Assembly: GCA_003342895.1 (NCBI GenBank)
Contig: PTFA01000417.1
Span: forward strand, 372,001 to 436,000
DNA from: Casuarius casuarius
Lineage: Eukaryota > Chordata > Aves > Casuariiformes > Casuariidae
DNA: 64,000 nt
Reading direction: 5' to 3'
Shown: one piece after another, positions 33,101 to 47,400 of the stretch
Position numbering within the stretch: the stretch's first letter is position 1
Layout: each line of letters starts with the position of its first letter
Notes under the pieces: model-generated
Told to the model about the DNA's origin: nothing
Seen by the model: the letters and a program-made list of their open reading frames with translations, nothing else
Databases searched by the model: none
Position numbers and translations under genes: made by a program

Positions 33101-36100
33101 ATTGGTAAAAAATATAAAGATTTTATTTCCAAGCTGTAGTATGTAATTCTAATGGCTGCTAAATAGCAGGTATTTATTTAGTTACTTATTCAAAAGTGAA
33201 GGCTTTCAGTGACTTGAATAAATTAAGAAATAATATATTTCCTGAGGTTTTCAGTGATCACAATAGTTATAAATCAAGGGCTGTCATCTTCCAAGGCAGT
33301 GGGGGTGGAGGTGGGGGAAGGCATTTTAAGAAAAGATCCTTCACTAACAGAAAAAAATATATTATTCAGATATGAGCAAAAAAGAAACTTTTTCTAACCC
33401 ATATAAAGATTTGAATAGTTTTTATATGGTGAAAGATAAACTTTTTTGAATAAAAGAAGAATTGATGCAGTGAGAAAAAATATTGAGGAATGGGACAACT
33501 ATGAAAACAATTTTTTTTTCTATTCAGTATGTTTGTTATATACTTATATTTGTTCCTAGAAATTACTCAGTTTTCAATAAAAAAAGAAAAAACTAATAAA
33601 AGAATAAAGAATGAAGACCTGTTGTATAAATACCTGAATTGATGGTAATAGCCTAAAATAGATAAATTTTGGGAAGAATATATACCTAGAGTCCTTTTTT
33701 TTATATTTATAATAGTCACACAGTAAAAATAGTATGTTACTGAAGATATTAAGATTTATAAATTCTGTGGTTAAGAACTCATCTGAAAAGTCAGCAATTC
33801 CATGCTAAAATGTGTGCGATATTTGCCTGATATATTCTCATTTTGATTCACATGATATTTCAAAGTGAAAAAAAAACCAGCAAGGAAAAGAAACATCAGA
33901 TCAAAAATCCAGTAAAGCCATAGTATTTTAAATTAAGCATAGTTCAGTGTTCAAAATTCAAGCTATATTTCTTTTATCATCTTGTACAGATGTCCTTTAA
34001 ATAGACTTCCTGGAGAATCTTTTCTTACTAGTTCATGCACTGAACTTGCTGCCTTCCAGTTCCTGCTGCTATCAGCAAGTAGGCAAGTAAGTGTATCCTT
34101 CTCTGTACATACACTTTACAGCTATTCAACGTGTAGTCCTTAAATAATTTCCTCACCTCTTGTTTCATACTGAAAACTGTGAGGATATAAAATAAAAATA
34201 CATAAATCTGCAATAGCTCATTTTTGTGAAGAACCTAGGCATAACTAATACTGGCATAAGTAATGCTTGGTGTAGGATAAAGGTTAATATTTACTACTTT
34301 AATTGAAAATTGTTGGAATGAAGTGGAAAATCTGCACAGAAAGATTAATGAAAACAGTGTATTTATTAGACATATATTATGTGGAATATTTGACTGTTTC
34401 ACACTCATCTCCCTCACAGTATGTCATTGTCAGTTTGGGAGATAAGCAAAGCAATAGCCAATATTAACGGCTTTCAATCGTATATATCACATTGTAATTT
34501 TATTTCAAGATGTAAAATGTGAAGAAGCTCCAAAAAATGCTGTATGATCAGGACTAATTTGGAAGTGAGCCACTTAATGACTGATCTGCAATGGCTTCTT
34601 GAGATAAAACCACTTACTAGGAATAACTAAGACTGTGAGTCCATTATAGTGCTACAAGTAGGGATAACTTGATACGCTACTATTATTATGGAGTTCATGT
34701 CAAGCAGTAGAATGTTAGCTATACCTAGCTTAAGTGGTCCACATGAAACACATGAAGTTATGGATATTCCTAAGTAGGGTATTTTTAGTTGCAAGTATTG
34801 ATTCTACAAAAAAAATTTCACTTGCAACAGCTTTAGTATTTTTAATTCACATCATATATTTAGTTCAACAGCACTAATAATAGCCTAAGTGTAGCATCAG
34901 TCAAAATTGAGGTTTGAAGAGTTAGAACTGCACAGATAACTAAAGGTGAGAGAAAATGGTTTTGCAAACATTGCTGAAATCTCTTTACTGAAAATTGTCA
35001 AAGACACATGACAATGTAAGTGGTTTAATTTGTATTTGGTCATTTGTTCATAGTTCTCAATAGGGCCCACTAATTTCATTATGTCTCTCAAACATTTTTT
35101 CAAATATACCACCTGAATGACCAAAACTAAAGTTAACTAAAGAAATGCTACTAAATCACATGCTAATAGTTGTATAATTCAGGTTCTTTTCTGACACTTA
35201 GATGTTCTGTATCTAATGTAAAGTCATCACCTAAGCTCCCTCCATAGTCAGCACAGACTGTCCTTACACTAGGCCCTTGTTTGTTTACGTTGCCTATGTG
35301 ATAATTTGATTCTAGTCTGTCCTTTGAAGTGAATGAACAAGTTTCTTCCACAGCAAAACCCACCTGTGGTTCCAAGGACTGCTCCCAAAGGGCAGTACAG
35401 GTTTGGTGCCCTCAGCCTGTGCAGTCCTTTGCCTCTCTCAGCATGTTTTGACCCTTCAGCCCTTCAACCAATATCACATACTCTTACACCTTATCATTAG
35501 GTATGAATTGCTATATAGCACTGATATTACTTCAAATACTTCGAAGTGAAGGAAATCCCTACACAATCCATAACAACAGTTGGAGATTAGAGGCATAAAT
35601 TGTTATTTATAAACTAGATTTATAACCTAGAAAAGATGCATCATGTTTTGTGGATGAAGCCACTAGGTGCCCAGCAGTTTAGTCTTATACAGCATCCCTG
35701 TGAACCACTCTGTAACACTTGCTTAGGGTCCAGGAATCATCCCATGTGAAGAATGCATTGAAGAGTGTGTATACAGCTTTTAATGTTAGAGTATTCTGTT
35801 ACATTTGCCTGCCTTTGTCTCTTGACTATTGCAAGCTATAGATTTGAATCCATAATTTCTACATCCATGACTTACTATGATCTACACATCAGTTTTAGGA
35901 AAGCAGCCATTAGATTTAGAAAATTAGAAATAAATGACTTACTACTTCTCTGCTATGCCAACAGTTCACTCCCTTTGCTGTTAAATAAATGCCTCTCATT
36001 TGCAGTTTTAATTTCAGCTTTCAGTCACTGGCTATAATTAGGCCTTTTTTTCTGATAGATTAAACAGCCCCCTTAAACTGGCTATCTTCTCTCTATTTAG

Positions 36101-36289
36101 TGATCAAGTAGTGTCTCCTCAAGAAACTAAATATATCAAGTATGCAAGTCTATTCATTCTGGGCTCCATGACTAGATGCAACATTTGCTTGCTAGAGACA
36201 TTAATAAACAAGGGTAGCGTATTTTCATATGAATTATTAGCTCATTAAAATGAAACAAAAACAAAACCTGTCTCATTCTATGATATACC
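33101..36289. other. AT-rich intergenic DNA, no gene recognised
   Basis: No recognisable exon or repeat. A slightly GC-richer stretch lies at about 35360-35460. Open frames are under 92 codons. Confidence 0.5.
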
Positions 36290-36712
36290 TCAGTAAAGAG
36301 CTTGGCTGTGTCTTCTCTCTATCCTCTCTGTAGGTATTGTCTCTTCCCCAGGCTAAAAAAGTCCCATTCCCTCTGCCTCAACTCATGGCTAATGCGCTCC
36401 AGACTCCTGACCATCTTGGTGGCCCACAGCTGGACTGACTCCAGTTCATCAATGTTCTTGTACTGAGTGACCCAAAACTGGAAACAGTGCGCCAGGTGGG
36501 GTCTAACGGGTGCTGAGTACAGGGGTCGTAATCACTCGATCTCTTGGCTACACCCCTACCGATACGGCCCAGGATGCTGTTGGCCCTCCCTGCTGCCAGG
36601 ACATCAGCTCCTTGTCAACTGACTCATCGTTCAACTTATGGTCCAACACAACCCCCTGGGCCCAGAGTTTCTGCCTGGTCTGTCCCTCCCCAGCCTGTAC
36701 CACTGTGGTCAG
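36290..36712 (-). mobile_element. CR1-type LINE fragment, internal
   Basis: In reverse orientation this carries the CR1 segment just before the 3' end: CTCCAGACTCCTGACCATCTT, GGTGGCCCACAGCTGGACTG, CCAGGTGGGGTCTAACGGG, CCCAGGATGCTGTTGGCCC and TGGTCCAACACAACCCCCTG are variants of the usual blocks. The 3' terminal ~200 bp with the tail repeat is missing, so the copy is truncated at both ends or was later disrupted. Confidence 0.85.
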
Positions 36713-39700
36713 TAGTATATATCCATGTACATACATATATATGCAAAGCCTGTGTCATTGGCAAAAATCATCTTTACTGTGCTGATGGTTAGTCCAGTGT
36801 ATGTTGAATAGGTGAATTCCTAGCCAGAGGACAAAACAGCCAGCAAGTTGAGAAACTTACATTAAACCAGAAAGATGAGGCAGGACCTCTGCCTCTAGCA
36901 TCAACATAAGCGCTCCCTTCTCTCAGAACTGCAGTCAGGCACCTCTCCACAAGTGAGATTCATAATTAAAAGGTCTTGTCTGAGTAATATTACATAAATA
37001 AGCCATTTCTCTTAAAACACAGTTTGAGTGAAGCAAGCACTGATGTATCCCAGCACTGCGTATGAGCCATATCCTACAGGTTATAACATGTATACAGGGG
37101 GTAGGAGACTTCTGGCATTTTATAATTACCCAGTAACATCCTGGGAAGAAATATTCTACTTAGGACCAATGAACAGCCAAAAAAGTGAGAGTTAGGGGGC
37201 TGAAAAGAGTTATTACATCTAACTGTAACTTATTGGTTAGGCCTCCTGTGTTGGTGGGATAGGAGTGTTTTCACACATGAATATTTTACTAGTTGTCTTT
37301 GGAAAAAGGACTAAAACACTCCTAGGAGAAAGGACCAAAACTTTTTCTGAGGTTTCTAACTCCAACATTTTGGAGCTGTGGTCATCAGAATCTCTCTCTT
37401 TCCTATACCCATGAACTTGCAAGCTAGAAGTTTAGGTCATTTGCTATGGATTGTAGGAGTGATGTTTTCAAACCTACTTAGGCAGAGGCTGTTATGTAAA
37501 TGATGGGCAGTTCCTACTTTGGCTGTATTTCTAATTGAATTCTGTGCTGGTAGAGTCACTTAAGCTTGGTTTGAACAAGCCTAATAAGCAAGATCCTTCA
37601 GGAGATTAAAGCACGAGTGCCGAATTTCCAGATCTGAAATTACTGCATGGTAGATATAGATGCTTAAGTGGTATCTCAGCAAAGATAACTCTTCTAATAA
37701 GAACATCACTAATAAATGATGAAGGAAATACTTACCAAAGCCTTGATTGTCTAAAAGATATACAAAAGATGTTTATGGATTATTTTCTTGAACTTTGCTT
37801 CTATACTCCACCTAGGTTGTAGTATAGTTGTTTAAATATTTTCTTTAATGTGGTTTTTACACTTTGTCCACATCAGTCATCTGAATTTTTTCCCCCATTT
37901 ATATAATTAAATTTTAGATAAGTCTGTAATTCTGGATAAGATTGTATCTGGAACACCTAAAAGACCCTAATAATATGTCAGTACTATTCAAACCCTTGGT
38001 ATCATTTGTACTTACCATTGATACTTTTAATACTTCACTTTATAATACTTTTCAGATTATTAATACTGAGAATGATAAAGATGAGACAATCTGTCAGTGT
38101 ATCTGCCTGATACATCTGACAGCATCTCTTTGTAAAATGTGGCTATAATATCTGTGTTATTCAATTATTTACTGTTTGCCATACTGTTGCTTCTTTTATA
38201 GCAATAGTGGAATAGTCAGTAACGAAGTTTTTGGAAACAGTTTGAAGTAGATGGTATCATTTAACTATATTTTGGCTAAAAATCTGATGAACTGAGCCAG
38301 GGCAAAATGTAATGAAAAGGAAATTAGCGCGTCTACATGAAAGGTTTGTGTAGCAGCCACACCACTAGCTGAAATTAAGAAAGATAGAAATTACAAAATT
38401 AATTCCATTATGAATGTTTACTGTGTGTCTGTGTGACTTCCCCATAAAGCTTTTCTGAATATTACTGTAAAACAAAATCTACCGACCATTCTCAGGCCCA
38501 CAAAAGAATCCATACCTGCAATAAGCTTTAATTAAGTTGTTTAGATTTTATGAAACCATTTTTTCTTTCTTTTTAATTCTTCTTCTTATACACTCCACAA
38601 ACCCTGGCAAAGAAATGTTTATATAGAAGCATCCCCTGTGGAGTGTGTCAGCTGTCACACTCATAGGCATCCCTTCTTTTTATGAGTCCATAAACTGTTT
38701 TCTACTACAGAAAGCCTTGCTTACATGAATTTTTAATCTATTTCCTCAAGGGGAATTTCCTAACCCTTGCCAATCCTTCAGATAGACATTAAAATTTCTA
38801 ATAGGGGTTGAGTGGAGGATTTGATCTGATCTTTACGTTAGATTTCAAATTTCTTTGTATACATAAGACAAAAAAAATCTTGTTTTCTAAAGGAAGGATC
38901 TTTTTTTCCTTTGTTGATTTAGGGACTGATCTCAGAAAGTATAAAACGACTATTATAAAATTCTAGGTATCCTCACTATCTTAGGAATTCTCATAATCAA
39001 GCCATTTTCTGAGTTGCAGTTGCAATTACACAGAAACAATATTTATTTTTAGACTCTTGACAGCGGATACCCACTAAGTAATCCTCTTTCATGACTGACA
39101 TTTGTACTATTCTGTGTTTCTTTCTGGCTTTTGTGCATATGAACCAAAAAAATTTGAATGCAGTATTAGCAACTGAGCATCTGGATCCTGTGTAGATGAG
39201 GGCTTGCTGAATAACTCTTTATGTCTTAAAATAGGGCTTAAATCATTATCCAGAGAGGGTATCTAGGCTATTAACTAGCATACTAAGCAAAGACTTGGTA
39301 TATCTCTGGTTAAGTCTTTTCACCTCAGACTTCCTAAAAAGATCTTAAATGAACTACAGAGAGGAAGTTCAGCTCATGTGATTGTATGTTGTCTATGATG
39401 TAGGTGCCTACATCTGAGGTAGTCATCTAGAATCCCATTATGTTCGGTGGAGAATGCAGAATAAGTGCTTCTACTAAGCAATTCATTACAGAAAAACAAA
39501 GCAAATGAACCCGTCATCTCACAGTGCCTATGTGTCTCCACCTACCATAAACTGAGCCTAAAGTGCAAATGCTGACATTATAGATGCTGAAAGCTCAATG
39601 GAATTTATCTCGCATGTACTTGGTTTACATCATATAGCTTTAGTCAATTAGAATTATGCATTTAATTTAAGGTAGTTATCAAAAAGTCCTTTTTCAGGTT

Positions 39701-40680
39701 TAAGCAAGAGAAATAGATACAGATGAATTAATGTAAAAAAAGGCACCATGGACAAGATTGCAAGCTAGTACATAAAATATACTTAGATTTCCAAAATAAT
39801 ATTTTTAAAAAAGATCAGTGAAGTTCTTTGGGAATTTCAGGAAGGTCATAGGAAGTAAGGTCATTTTATGGATTAATAGCAGATTAAAATTTAGGATACA
39901 AGAGACTGAAGTTTTCAGTGGTAGCCTAACAGTCATATGTGATTTAGAAAAGGGAACAAGCTATGGTTGGAAGAATTCATAGGAAATGAAAGCATAAAGA
40001 ACTATTAAACACCAAGGTAGAAATAAAAGATTAGTTTTTATAATGAAGAAGGGTTCTATGTTGGAAATTATTGTTCAATATACTTGTAAGTGATCTGGAA
40101 AAAAAGATAAAAGACAGAAACAATGCTATTTTGTTGATATTACAGAAATAACTTTGCTGATTAGATATAATTATTCGGGATGGACAAAGATGCAAGTGAA
40201 GAGCTGTGGAAGGATTTCGTATCTTATCCACACTAATTTTACTGTAAAAGAATGCAGCATGATGTGTATGATGAGTTCCTATACAAGGATGGTTCCAAAT
40301 TGTTTTTTAGTGTTCAATAAATACATCTTGGAGTCATACAGGTATTTATTTGAAAAGGTTAAGCAATCTTCAGCTATAAAAACTTTTTAAGAAGTTGTTA
40401 TAAACAGAACTAAGAACAAAATGGAAAGCATTATGTAAATTCATGACACCCTGGACACTCTGCCATTGTGATTGGCTTATATCTATAGGTTGTATTAGAA
40501 TAAAAAAAAATACTGACCAGAATTTCAGGGATGGTCATGAATATTGAATGATCTCTATATGAGAAGAGACTGAATGTATTTTTTGCCCCTTACTTCCAGA
40601 AAAAGTGGCAACTGAGACTGAGGTATGATGGATGACTCTCAGATCATGGAACACATGAGGAAGAACAGGGCATAACTGGT
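36713..40680. other. AT-rich intergenic DNA, no gene recognised
   Basis: Unique-looking sequence. Open frames of up to 78 codons are uninformative. Confidence 0.5.
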
Positions 40681-40710
40681 TTTTTTGTTTGTTTGTTTGT
40701 TTGTTTTTTT
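40681..40710. repeat. (GTTT)n microsatellite with T runs
   Basis: Several GTTT units flanked by T runs; a further T-rich run lies at 40778-40803. Confidence 0.9.
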
Positions 40711-41184
40711 TAACTATAGAACTACAGGTCATTCCAAGATATTTCTAGGCAGCAGAGTTAGACTCAAACAAATTTTCTTTTGCTTTTTTTTTTTTTTTTA
40801 TTTCTTCACATCTCCCATCTCACAAAATAGCAAAACTCTTTGCCTTAAAGTGTTGCAGAGGTCAAACATTACTAAAGATACTATATAAATTCATGAATGG
40901 TTGGTGCACTAGGTGTTTGGATGTCCTTGATGCAACCTTTAGCCCTGCAATTTCCAATAGAGAAGACTGCCAGATGCCAAGAAGGTATACTGGGGAAGAA
41001 CTGCTGTGTAACTGCCTTGTCTCCTACAGTTTTCTCAATGTATGTGCTACTGGCACCTGTCATAAAGAGGAGACTAATATATTAAGACCTTTCATGTGAT
41101 CCAATATTTCTACATTCATTTTCTTATGAAAAAAGCAAAACTTCACTCACAGCCTTATAAGAAGTATAAACATAGTACAAATCA
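40711..41184. other. Intergenic segment upstream of CR1
   Basis: Overlapping open frames on both strands at 40881-41099 have no recognisable content. No gene or repeat called. Confidence 0.45.
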
Positions 41185-41862
41185 GAAAAGGATAAGAAGG
41201 ACCTGGGAGTGGACAACAAGCTGACCATGAGCCAGAAATGTGCCATTGCAGCAAAGGTGGCCAATGGTATCCTGGGTTGCATTAGGAAGAGCATTGCCAG
41301 CAGGTCAAGGGAGCTGATCCTTCCCCTCTACTCAGCCCTGATGAGGCCACATCTGGAGTCCTGCATCCAGTTCTGGGCTCCCCAATACAAGAGAGACATG
41401 GAGCTACTGGAGCAAGTCCAGTGAAGGGCCACTAAGATGGTGAAGGGACTGGAGCATCTCTCCTATGAGAAAAAGCTGAGAGAGCTAGGGCTGTTCAGCC
41501 TGGAGAAGAGAAGGCTCGGGGGGGGGATCTTATCAATGTGTATAAGCATCTGGTGGGAGGGTGTAAAGAGGATGGGGCCAGACTCTTTTCAGTGGTGCCC
41601 AGTGATAGCACAAGAGGCAACGGGCACAAACTGAAACAGAGGAAGTTCTATCTGAACATGAGGAAAAACTTCTTTACTGTGAGGGTGACTGAGCACTGGG
41701 ACAGGTTGCCCAGAGAGGTTGTGGAGTCTCCATCCTTGGAGATATCCAGAAGCCATCTGGGCAGGGGCCTGGGCAACATGCTGTAGGTGACCCTGCTTGA
41801 GCAGGGGGACCAGATGATCTCTAAAGGTCCCTTCCAAACTCAACCATTTTGTGATTCCATGA
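41185..41862 (+). mobile_element. CR1-type LINE 3' end with ORF2 C-terminus
   Basis: Plus-strand copy preserving the last ~200 codons of ORF2 plus the 3' UTR. Legible blocks include [71 protein letters not shown] and, after frame changes, [18 protein letters not shown]. These are the C-terminal signature of avian CR1 reverse transcriptase proteins. A TGA after LEQVQ and a GGGGGGG run near 41520 break the frame. The 3' end reads TCTAAAGGTCCCTTCCAA and finishes in a single decayed tail unit (GTGATTCCATGA). It is better preserved than the copy at 22545-24650, so probably younger. Confidence 0.93.
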
Positions 41863-42187
41863 AGTTTCTCTGTTTCAAGAACTTCCATACATGCCTTGCT
41901 GTTATGCTGTGTGTAGACCAATTGATAGTTGTTATTTGAATGCTTAAATGTGTTGATTAACATCCTGGGTGGAAAATCTGACCATCTCAGGGACTCCACG
42001 GGCAGTTCCTGCTTCAGAATTAGTCAAATTATACATAGATAATTTTAAAAAGTCAGTAGAAACTGTTCCTGAAGAGGCAGAAATGGTCATGTAAAGAAGC
42101 CTTTTGTATACAATTAAAACGGAACGTAAGAACATACTTTGTACATAGCTTACGATAATCAATAACAACAGGTCACGCATGCCCTGG
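41863..42187. other. Spacer between CR1 and solo LTR
   Basis: Unique AT-rich DNA; nothing recognised. Confidence 0.5.
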
Positions 42188-43220
42188 AGTGGTGTCACGG
42201 CCCTAAAGGAGTCGTTCAGGATGACCTCCCTCCCCTTGGGACCAACGACCAAGTTCGTGATGCCCTTGGACTGAATTAAGGTGAAACGACACCAGCCAAC
42301 CAGTTTTAAGATTTATTAACACAAAGATAAGGCATGTGGTCAAATAGGATAACCAACTAGCTAGACAAGTCCCGTGCCACACGTTTCAAACAGATTCAAC
42401 AAAGGAGAGGGAAAAAGAGAGGGGAGAGAGAGAGAGAGAGAGAGAAAAGATATCACCACCCGTGGATCCAGCATTGTCCCATTGGTCCTCTTCCTTTAGG
42501 AGTCTCAGCGGTGGTGGGGGGGCTCCTGTCTGGCGGTAGGTGGGTCCTCTTCACCCTGGGTGTCTCGAGTTGGGTACCTCCGAAGAGGGACCCCGAACAA
42601 AGAAATCCCTGGACAATTATACCTTCCAATCTAAGCTCTCCACCCCTCACGTGGTAGTTTGGACCAATAGGAATTTTTTGGGTCTGGAGTCTCCTGCTCT
42701 TTATTGGATCTCATCGTTGTTCCTAGGCAGGCTGTTTTCTGCTGCAGTTTCTGCCGACAGGTGTGTCTCCATTCCTCGGGTTCTGCTACTGTCTCTCAAG
42801 GTCCTGACAAAGAGATGGTAACTCCAGCAATTAGCACTGTTTCAGACACAAATTGCTGGTAACTCCCTTATCGTTCCCGCCTGCACCAGCTCTGGGGCCC
42901 TTTCTCCCCGAACTAGGGAGTGCGGCCTAAGGCTTCAGCAAATTTAGCCACTCATGCCAAGCAAGTTTTATAGAAGTTGTGCTAAAAACGGACAATAATT
43001 TACAGTCCAGATTCCAAAGTCTCTGCCCGATTGTGGTCTCATTCAGTGCAGGCTCGGTGTGTCCCGGGTGGTCGCAGGGAGGCCATCTCGGGGGTCGCAG
43101 CAGCCCAGTGCTGTTTCTGCCAGGGACAGATGGCTTGTTCGGGGTTATGGCCTGCCTGCACCCCATGCACCAAGAAATGTTTAAGGCAAAAAGATTCATT
43201 CATCTGTCTGCCACAAGTGG
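42188..43220 (-). repeat. 5-bp target site duplication AGTGG around LTR 42193-43215
   Basis: AGTGG at 42188-42192 and 43216-43220 directly flank the TG...CA ends of the LTR. The match is perfect. Confidence 0.88.
42193..43215 (-). mobile_element. Solo LTR of an endogenous retrovirus, 1023 bp
   Basis: Read on the minus strand it starts TGTGGCAGACAGATGAATG and ends GGGCCGTGACA, and is the closest relative of the LTR at 1181-2380. Shared landmarks include CTTAAACATTTCTTGG, GAACAAGCCATCTGT, GCACAACTTCT, CTTCGGAGG and CTCGAG. It keeps a CT-rich tract as (CT)n (plus strand (GA)n, 42424-42444), followed by a polyA signal (TTTATT on plus, 42312-42317). Its last ~230 bp differ almost wholly from the other two LTRs. 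No internal retroviral sequence adjoins, so it is a solo LTR. Confidence 0.9.
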
Positions 43221-44405
43221 TCACATAAGCCCACATGCTAGCTGGGCATAAGAATTCAGCAGATCAGAGGTTTAGACAGTTTCATCTGATCCAGCTGAAG
43301 ACATCATTACAATGATCATTTCAAAGGACACTCTGTCACCATCTAGATGCCAACTGATACATGTTTTGAGAGATCTGATTACTGATGGAGTCTTACACTA
43401 TGCAAAAGATTTTTTTTAACAAAAATTCAATCCCTAAATGTTTGTGAAAAACAGATGATACTGATTTGCATTTAAGATACTGTCTTTAGGGTGTTTTCTG
43501 TTATATCTTATTGTTGTCTGGGCAAGCAGAAACCAGCATGATCTTTGTTCCTTCTGAGGAAAGCTCATTTTAACTTTTTTGTGTTCCGTGCGATCGAGTT
43601 ATCCAGTTCTATCTCTGCAGTGAAGAGAGATTCTTTCCTTCCCCCTTCTGTTTCATTTTCTTCTTATCATTGGTTCTAGCTGAAGATTTTGCAATAAGTT
43701 GTGTGAGAAAGAATGTATTACGGTAGCTGTCTCCAGGACAAATGTTAACCACCTCCTGGCTTTAACTGATTTTTTTGTCACTTTCAGTTGTACTGCACAA
43801 ACACACTCAGCCATTTGTTACAGGATAACACTTTGATACTTAAATGTAAATATTAGACAAGAATCTACTTAATTGAAGCTTTTCTTTTTCCTCAGTCTGT
43901 CATATAACCATATTTCAACAAGCCTATCAATAGCGGAGTTGAGAACTAATCTTTTCAGTCTGAAACAGGTCCATTTTCCCTACCTGGAATTTCAATTTAG
44001 TTTTCAGAGAACTAATCCACTCTTTATTCAAACACTGCAATCATGTGTTCTCTTTTCTTTCCTTTAAAGTAACTCTCAATGAAAGTGTCTGATTCTTCTA
44101 GAAGAGTGCCAGAATTAAGGTTTTGATCCAAAGAACTCTTCCTTACATGTTCAGGGATATGATTTTTATTTTTTTAAGTGCAGAGACCATTCTGGCTTTC
44201 ATACTTAAGCAAACACTTCCTTCATGATATCATTCTCAATTTCCAAAGGAAAAAAAAAAAGGTTTGGGCACCTGCTTAACATATGAAGGAAATAAAAGTA
44301 TGCCTAAAATGAATGACATATTTCTGAAAATATGCCTTTCCATCTGTTTTCTTACTCTGAGAAGTCAGAAAGGAATAATGATAGCTAGATGACTTAAACA
44401 TGCAT
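43221..44405. other. AT-rich intergenic DNA, no gene recognised
   Basis: Unique-looking sequence; no repeat or exon recognised. Confidence 0.5.
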
Positions 44406-44455
44406 CAGGGAAGCTCGTAAAGGTAAGACTCAGGGAAACTCATAAAGGTAAGACT
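44406..44455. repeat. 25-bp tandem duplication
   Basis: Two adjacent 25-bp copies (starting CAGGGAAGCTCGTAAAGG) with two mismatches. Confidence 0.92.
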
Positions 44456-47400
44456 GAACTTAAGATCTTTGATTGATGTAAATCCATTTGCTCAGATCAC
44501 AGCCACAGTCTACATTATTTGAAGGCCGTAAGACTTAGAGGGGAAGTATGAAGCATCCACTCTTACCGTTTGGAAACTATCCTTCTACTACATTTACTTT
44601 TGATTATACTCAGCTGTAAGAATTGGAGCAGTCTCATGCTCTGTATTTGCATAAAGTCATATATTCTAAGTGAGTATAAACTTATGCTTTAGTTATCTTT
44701 TTAACAGACTGAAGATCCAACAAATGCTTAAATACACCACTGGTGAGCAAAGCACTCAAGGTTATGTTTAAATTTTTGGATACATACTCTAAGCTGCATT
44801 AAAGTAATAGTGTTTGAGAAGAGATGGCTGCACTGACATGTAAGCCTAAAATCTTAGGCCTTTTTTAAAAATATTTTTGGAAGTACTGAGGAACTTCTGA
44901 AAGCTTAACTTATTATTATGGATACTATTATTATTCTTTATATTATTAAGAAGAAAGTGGAGACCCTGGTGTGTTAAATATTGATTGAACATATTATGCT
45001 AAGCAAAGATCCTGACCTAAAATATAATAATTTAAATGTATATTTGAAACAATACAATTTGTGTGCAAGTGCAATGGATTTCTCACTGCCTTAAATTAAA
45101 GATTGTTTCTTCCCAGGTTGTCTAGAGACAAAGAGTTACTTTGGATAAAGACAGTGGGAATGGAAAAAATCAAATAAGGAAAAAAAAAAACAACTTTGTT
45201 CTTTCTTCCCAGCAGTTTTACAAGTATAAAATAGAACCTGGTAAAATTTCCCTTTTATTGTCTATTTAAGTCAGCCCTTTTATATAAACTCTTACAACCC
45301 AGCATAAGAACTAAAATAACTTCACTTTGCAGCGAAGTCAATTAGTTGAACCATATTTGACTCCTTCTCTATGGAAACTTGTTCACTTATATTACTCCAA
45401 CCTCTCAGTTGCCACAACTCTGCTCAGAATTTTTTCCCCCTCAGAAAAACTCTATAAACCTTATCGCTTACTATCAGTGTGCTTTCCACTGCAACTATTC
45501 CTATGGTACCCTTACTGCTTCCACCTATTTCCCACTGACTGGCAACAGAGTCCTTAAAGGAGAGATTTTGTTCCCTGCAGGACAAAGCTGTTGTTCTGCA
45601 CAGAGGTGTGCAAGCATGCTGGCCTTGGCTCCTCAGATAGCAGGCGGAGGGAGGCATCCACTGACCTAGCAAAAGCAGTACTGATGGACTATTATTCAGT
45701 ATATTACCAGTGTTACGCAACCCCCTGCCAATTAATGACCTAAAGCACACACGCTTGGCCTTTGTGGCTTCATTAAGAAGAATTTGTCCCACCTGTGAGT
45801 GACTGCAGGCACTGTTCTGCAGTTCACAGTCTCCTCTGTCAATCACACAAGAGCAAGAAGAAAACAGAGATGACATGAGGATCTATAGTTTTAGGTTATC
45901 ATCAAAATTTAGCCTCCCAAGAGACCTATAGCTGTAAGTGCAAAGTCTACCTTAAAGAAATTTTAATAACTTGACACCAAGGACTGCCTTTAAAATATCA
46001 GTGATTCAGATCATCTAGCAGACAATGACATGTGAGCTAAAAAGGATCCAGTCAAGCTCCACAAGGGAAAGTATGAACAAATAGTCAAAATGTGTTCAAC
46101 ATTTTAAATTGTCTCCCTGGCAAATTCACGGTATAAGCTTCAATACGGGTGACACAGATACTGAATATGAGAAATGTGAGTCCTGAATATGACTTGAAAG
46201 AATGCAGATGAGACAAGCATTATTTCAAAAATTCTCAGAGAGGAACTTTGTTCTTCAATTTTTATGCTGGAATTATCAAGTGAATGAAAAATAAAGCCAA
46301 CCAAACGAAAAGAAAAAAAAGAAGAAAGAAAAAAGGAAATGCTAAAGCATCACATAATGCACATTGCTAATTAGTTTGACATAGGCTAGTTAAATTATTT
46401 ATGAGAGTACTGCACAATACAACTGTCAAGGATCAGTGTGAGCCTGAAAATATAATGAAGTCTTAATAGTCTGAAGCCTTCCTTATAAATCTCTACTTTT
46501 CTGTCTTTTCTGGGAATTGCAGAAAGGTTTTTCATATGTTAATTATGGATCGGTGGGTTAACAAGATTACAGTTTTCATGTAGTGCATATACATGCTCAT
46601 GAGGCTTGGAGAACATTTTAATTTAAATCCAGGATTTTTCAGTTTCAGCTTTTCTGACAAGATTGATTATTTTTAGGTCTTATCCTGAAGAACTGGTTAT
46701 GACCTTAGTTTCTGAGAACACTTCAGCTCTTTAGTGGAACACATGCAAGTGTGATCCCAAAATTGGCACTGGTTACAGGTGCACACTATGAAACATGAAA
46801 CACTGCTTAAAGGAATGAGAATGGCTGAGCCAGCTTTTTGGTTCTTTGACTATTCTGATCTGAAGTGAAGAGGGTTTTTTTTTATGAATAGGTGTTATAG
46901 AAGCAAATAAAAACAATAAAAAAGCTAGCTTCTGAGAAAAGCCAGTAAAAATAGTAGGGACTAATAAAAAATATAATTTATATATTTTGGGGACTATTAT
47001 ACAGACTTTTTGAGAAAGAATATATATTTTTTAAGAGATTCAGAAAACCTTGAGAAAGGTTTTTCAGATACATTTCTCTGTCAGCAATAATGTCTCTGCA
47101 TAGCCATCTTCCCACTACACTGATTTCAATGTTCCCTTGGCACATGAGTAGCAGCTATTTATACAAGTGCAAAATATATAACGAAAGGTACTGAAAAAAT
47201 ATAATTCGCACTCATTTTGCACTCTGTGAATTACAACATAGGAGGTAACAGTTATAATGAAAAAAAGATCTACCTACTAGAACAGCTTCACTTTCATCAA
47301 GGGCATCTTTTAAATATCTACTGGAGCAGTTAAATCAGCTTCTTACTAGATATTCTGGGAGAACATTCAGAAATACTTCGGTTACTAATAAATTCTACCT

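Noticed and set aside
45424..45876. 150-codon open frame on the minus strand
   Set aside because: No motif or domain; an overlapping plus-strand frame of 96 codons shows that the region is simply poor in stop codons.
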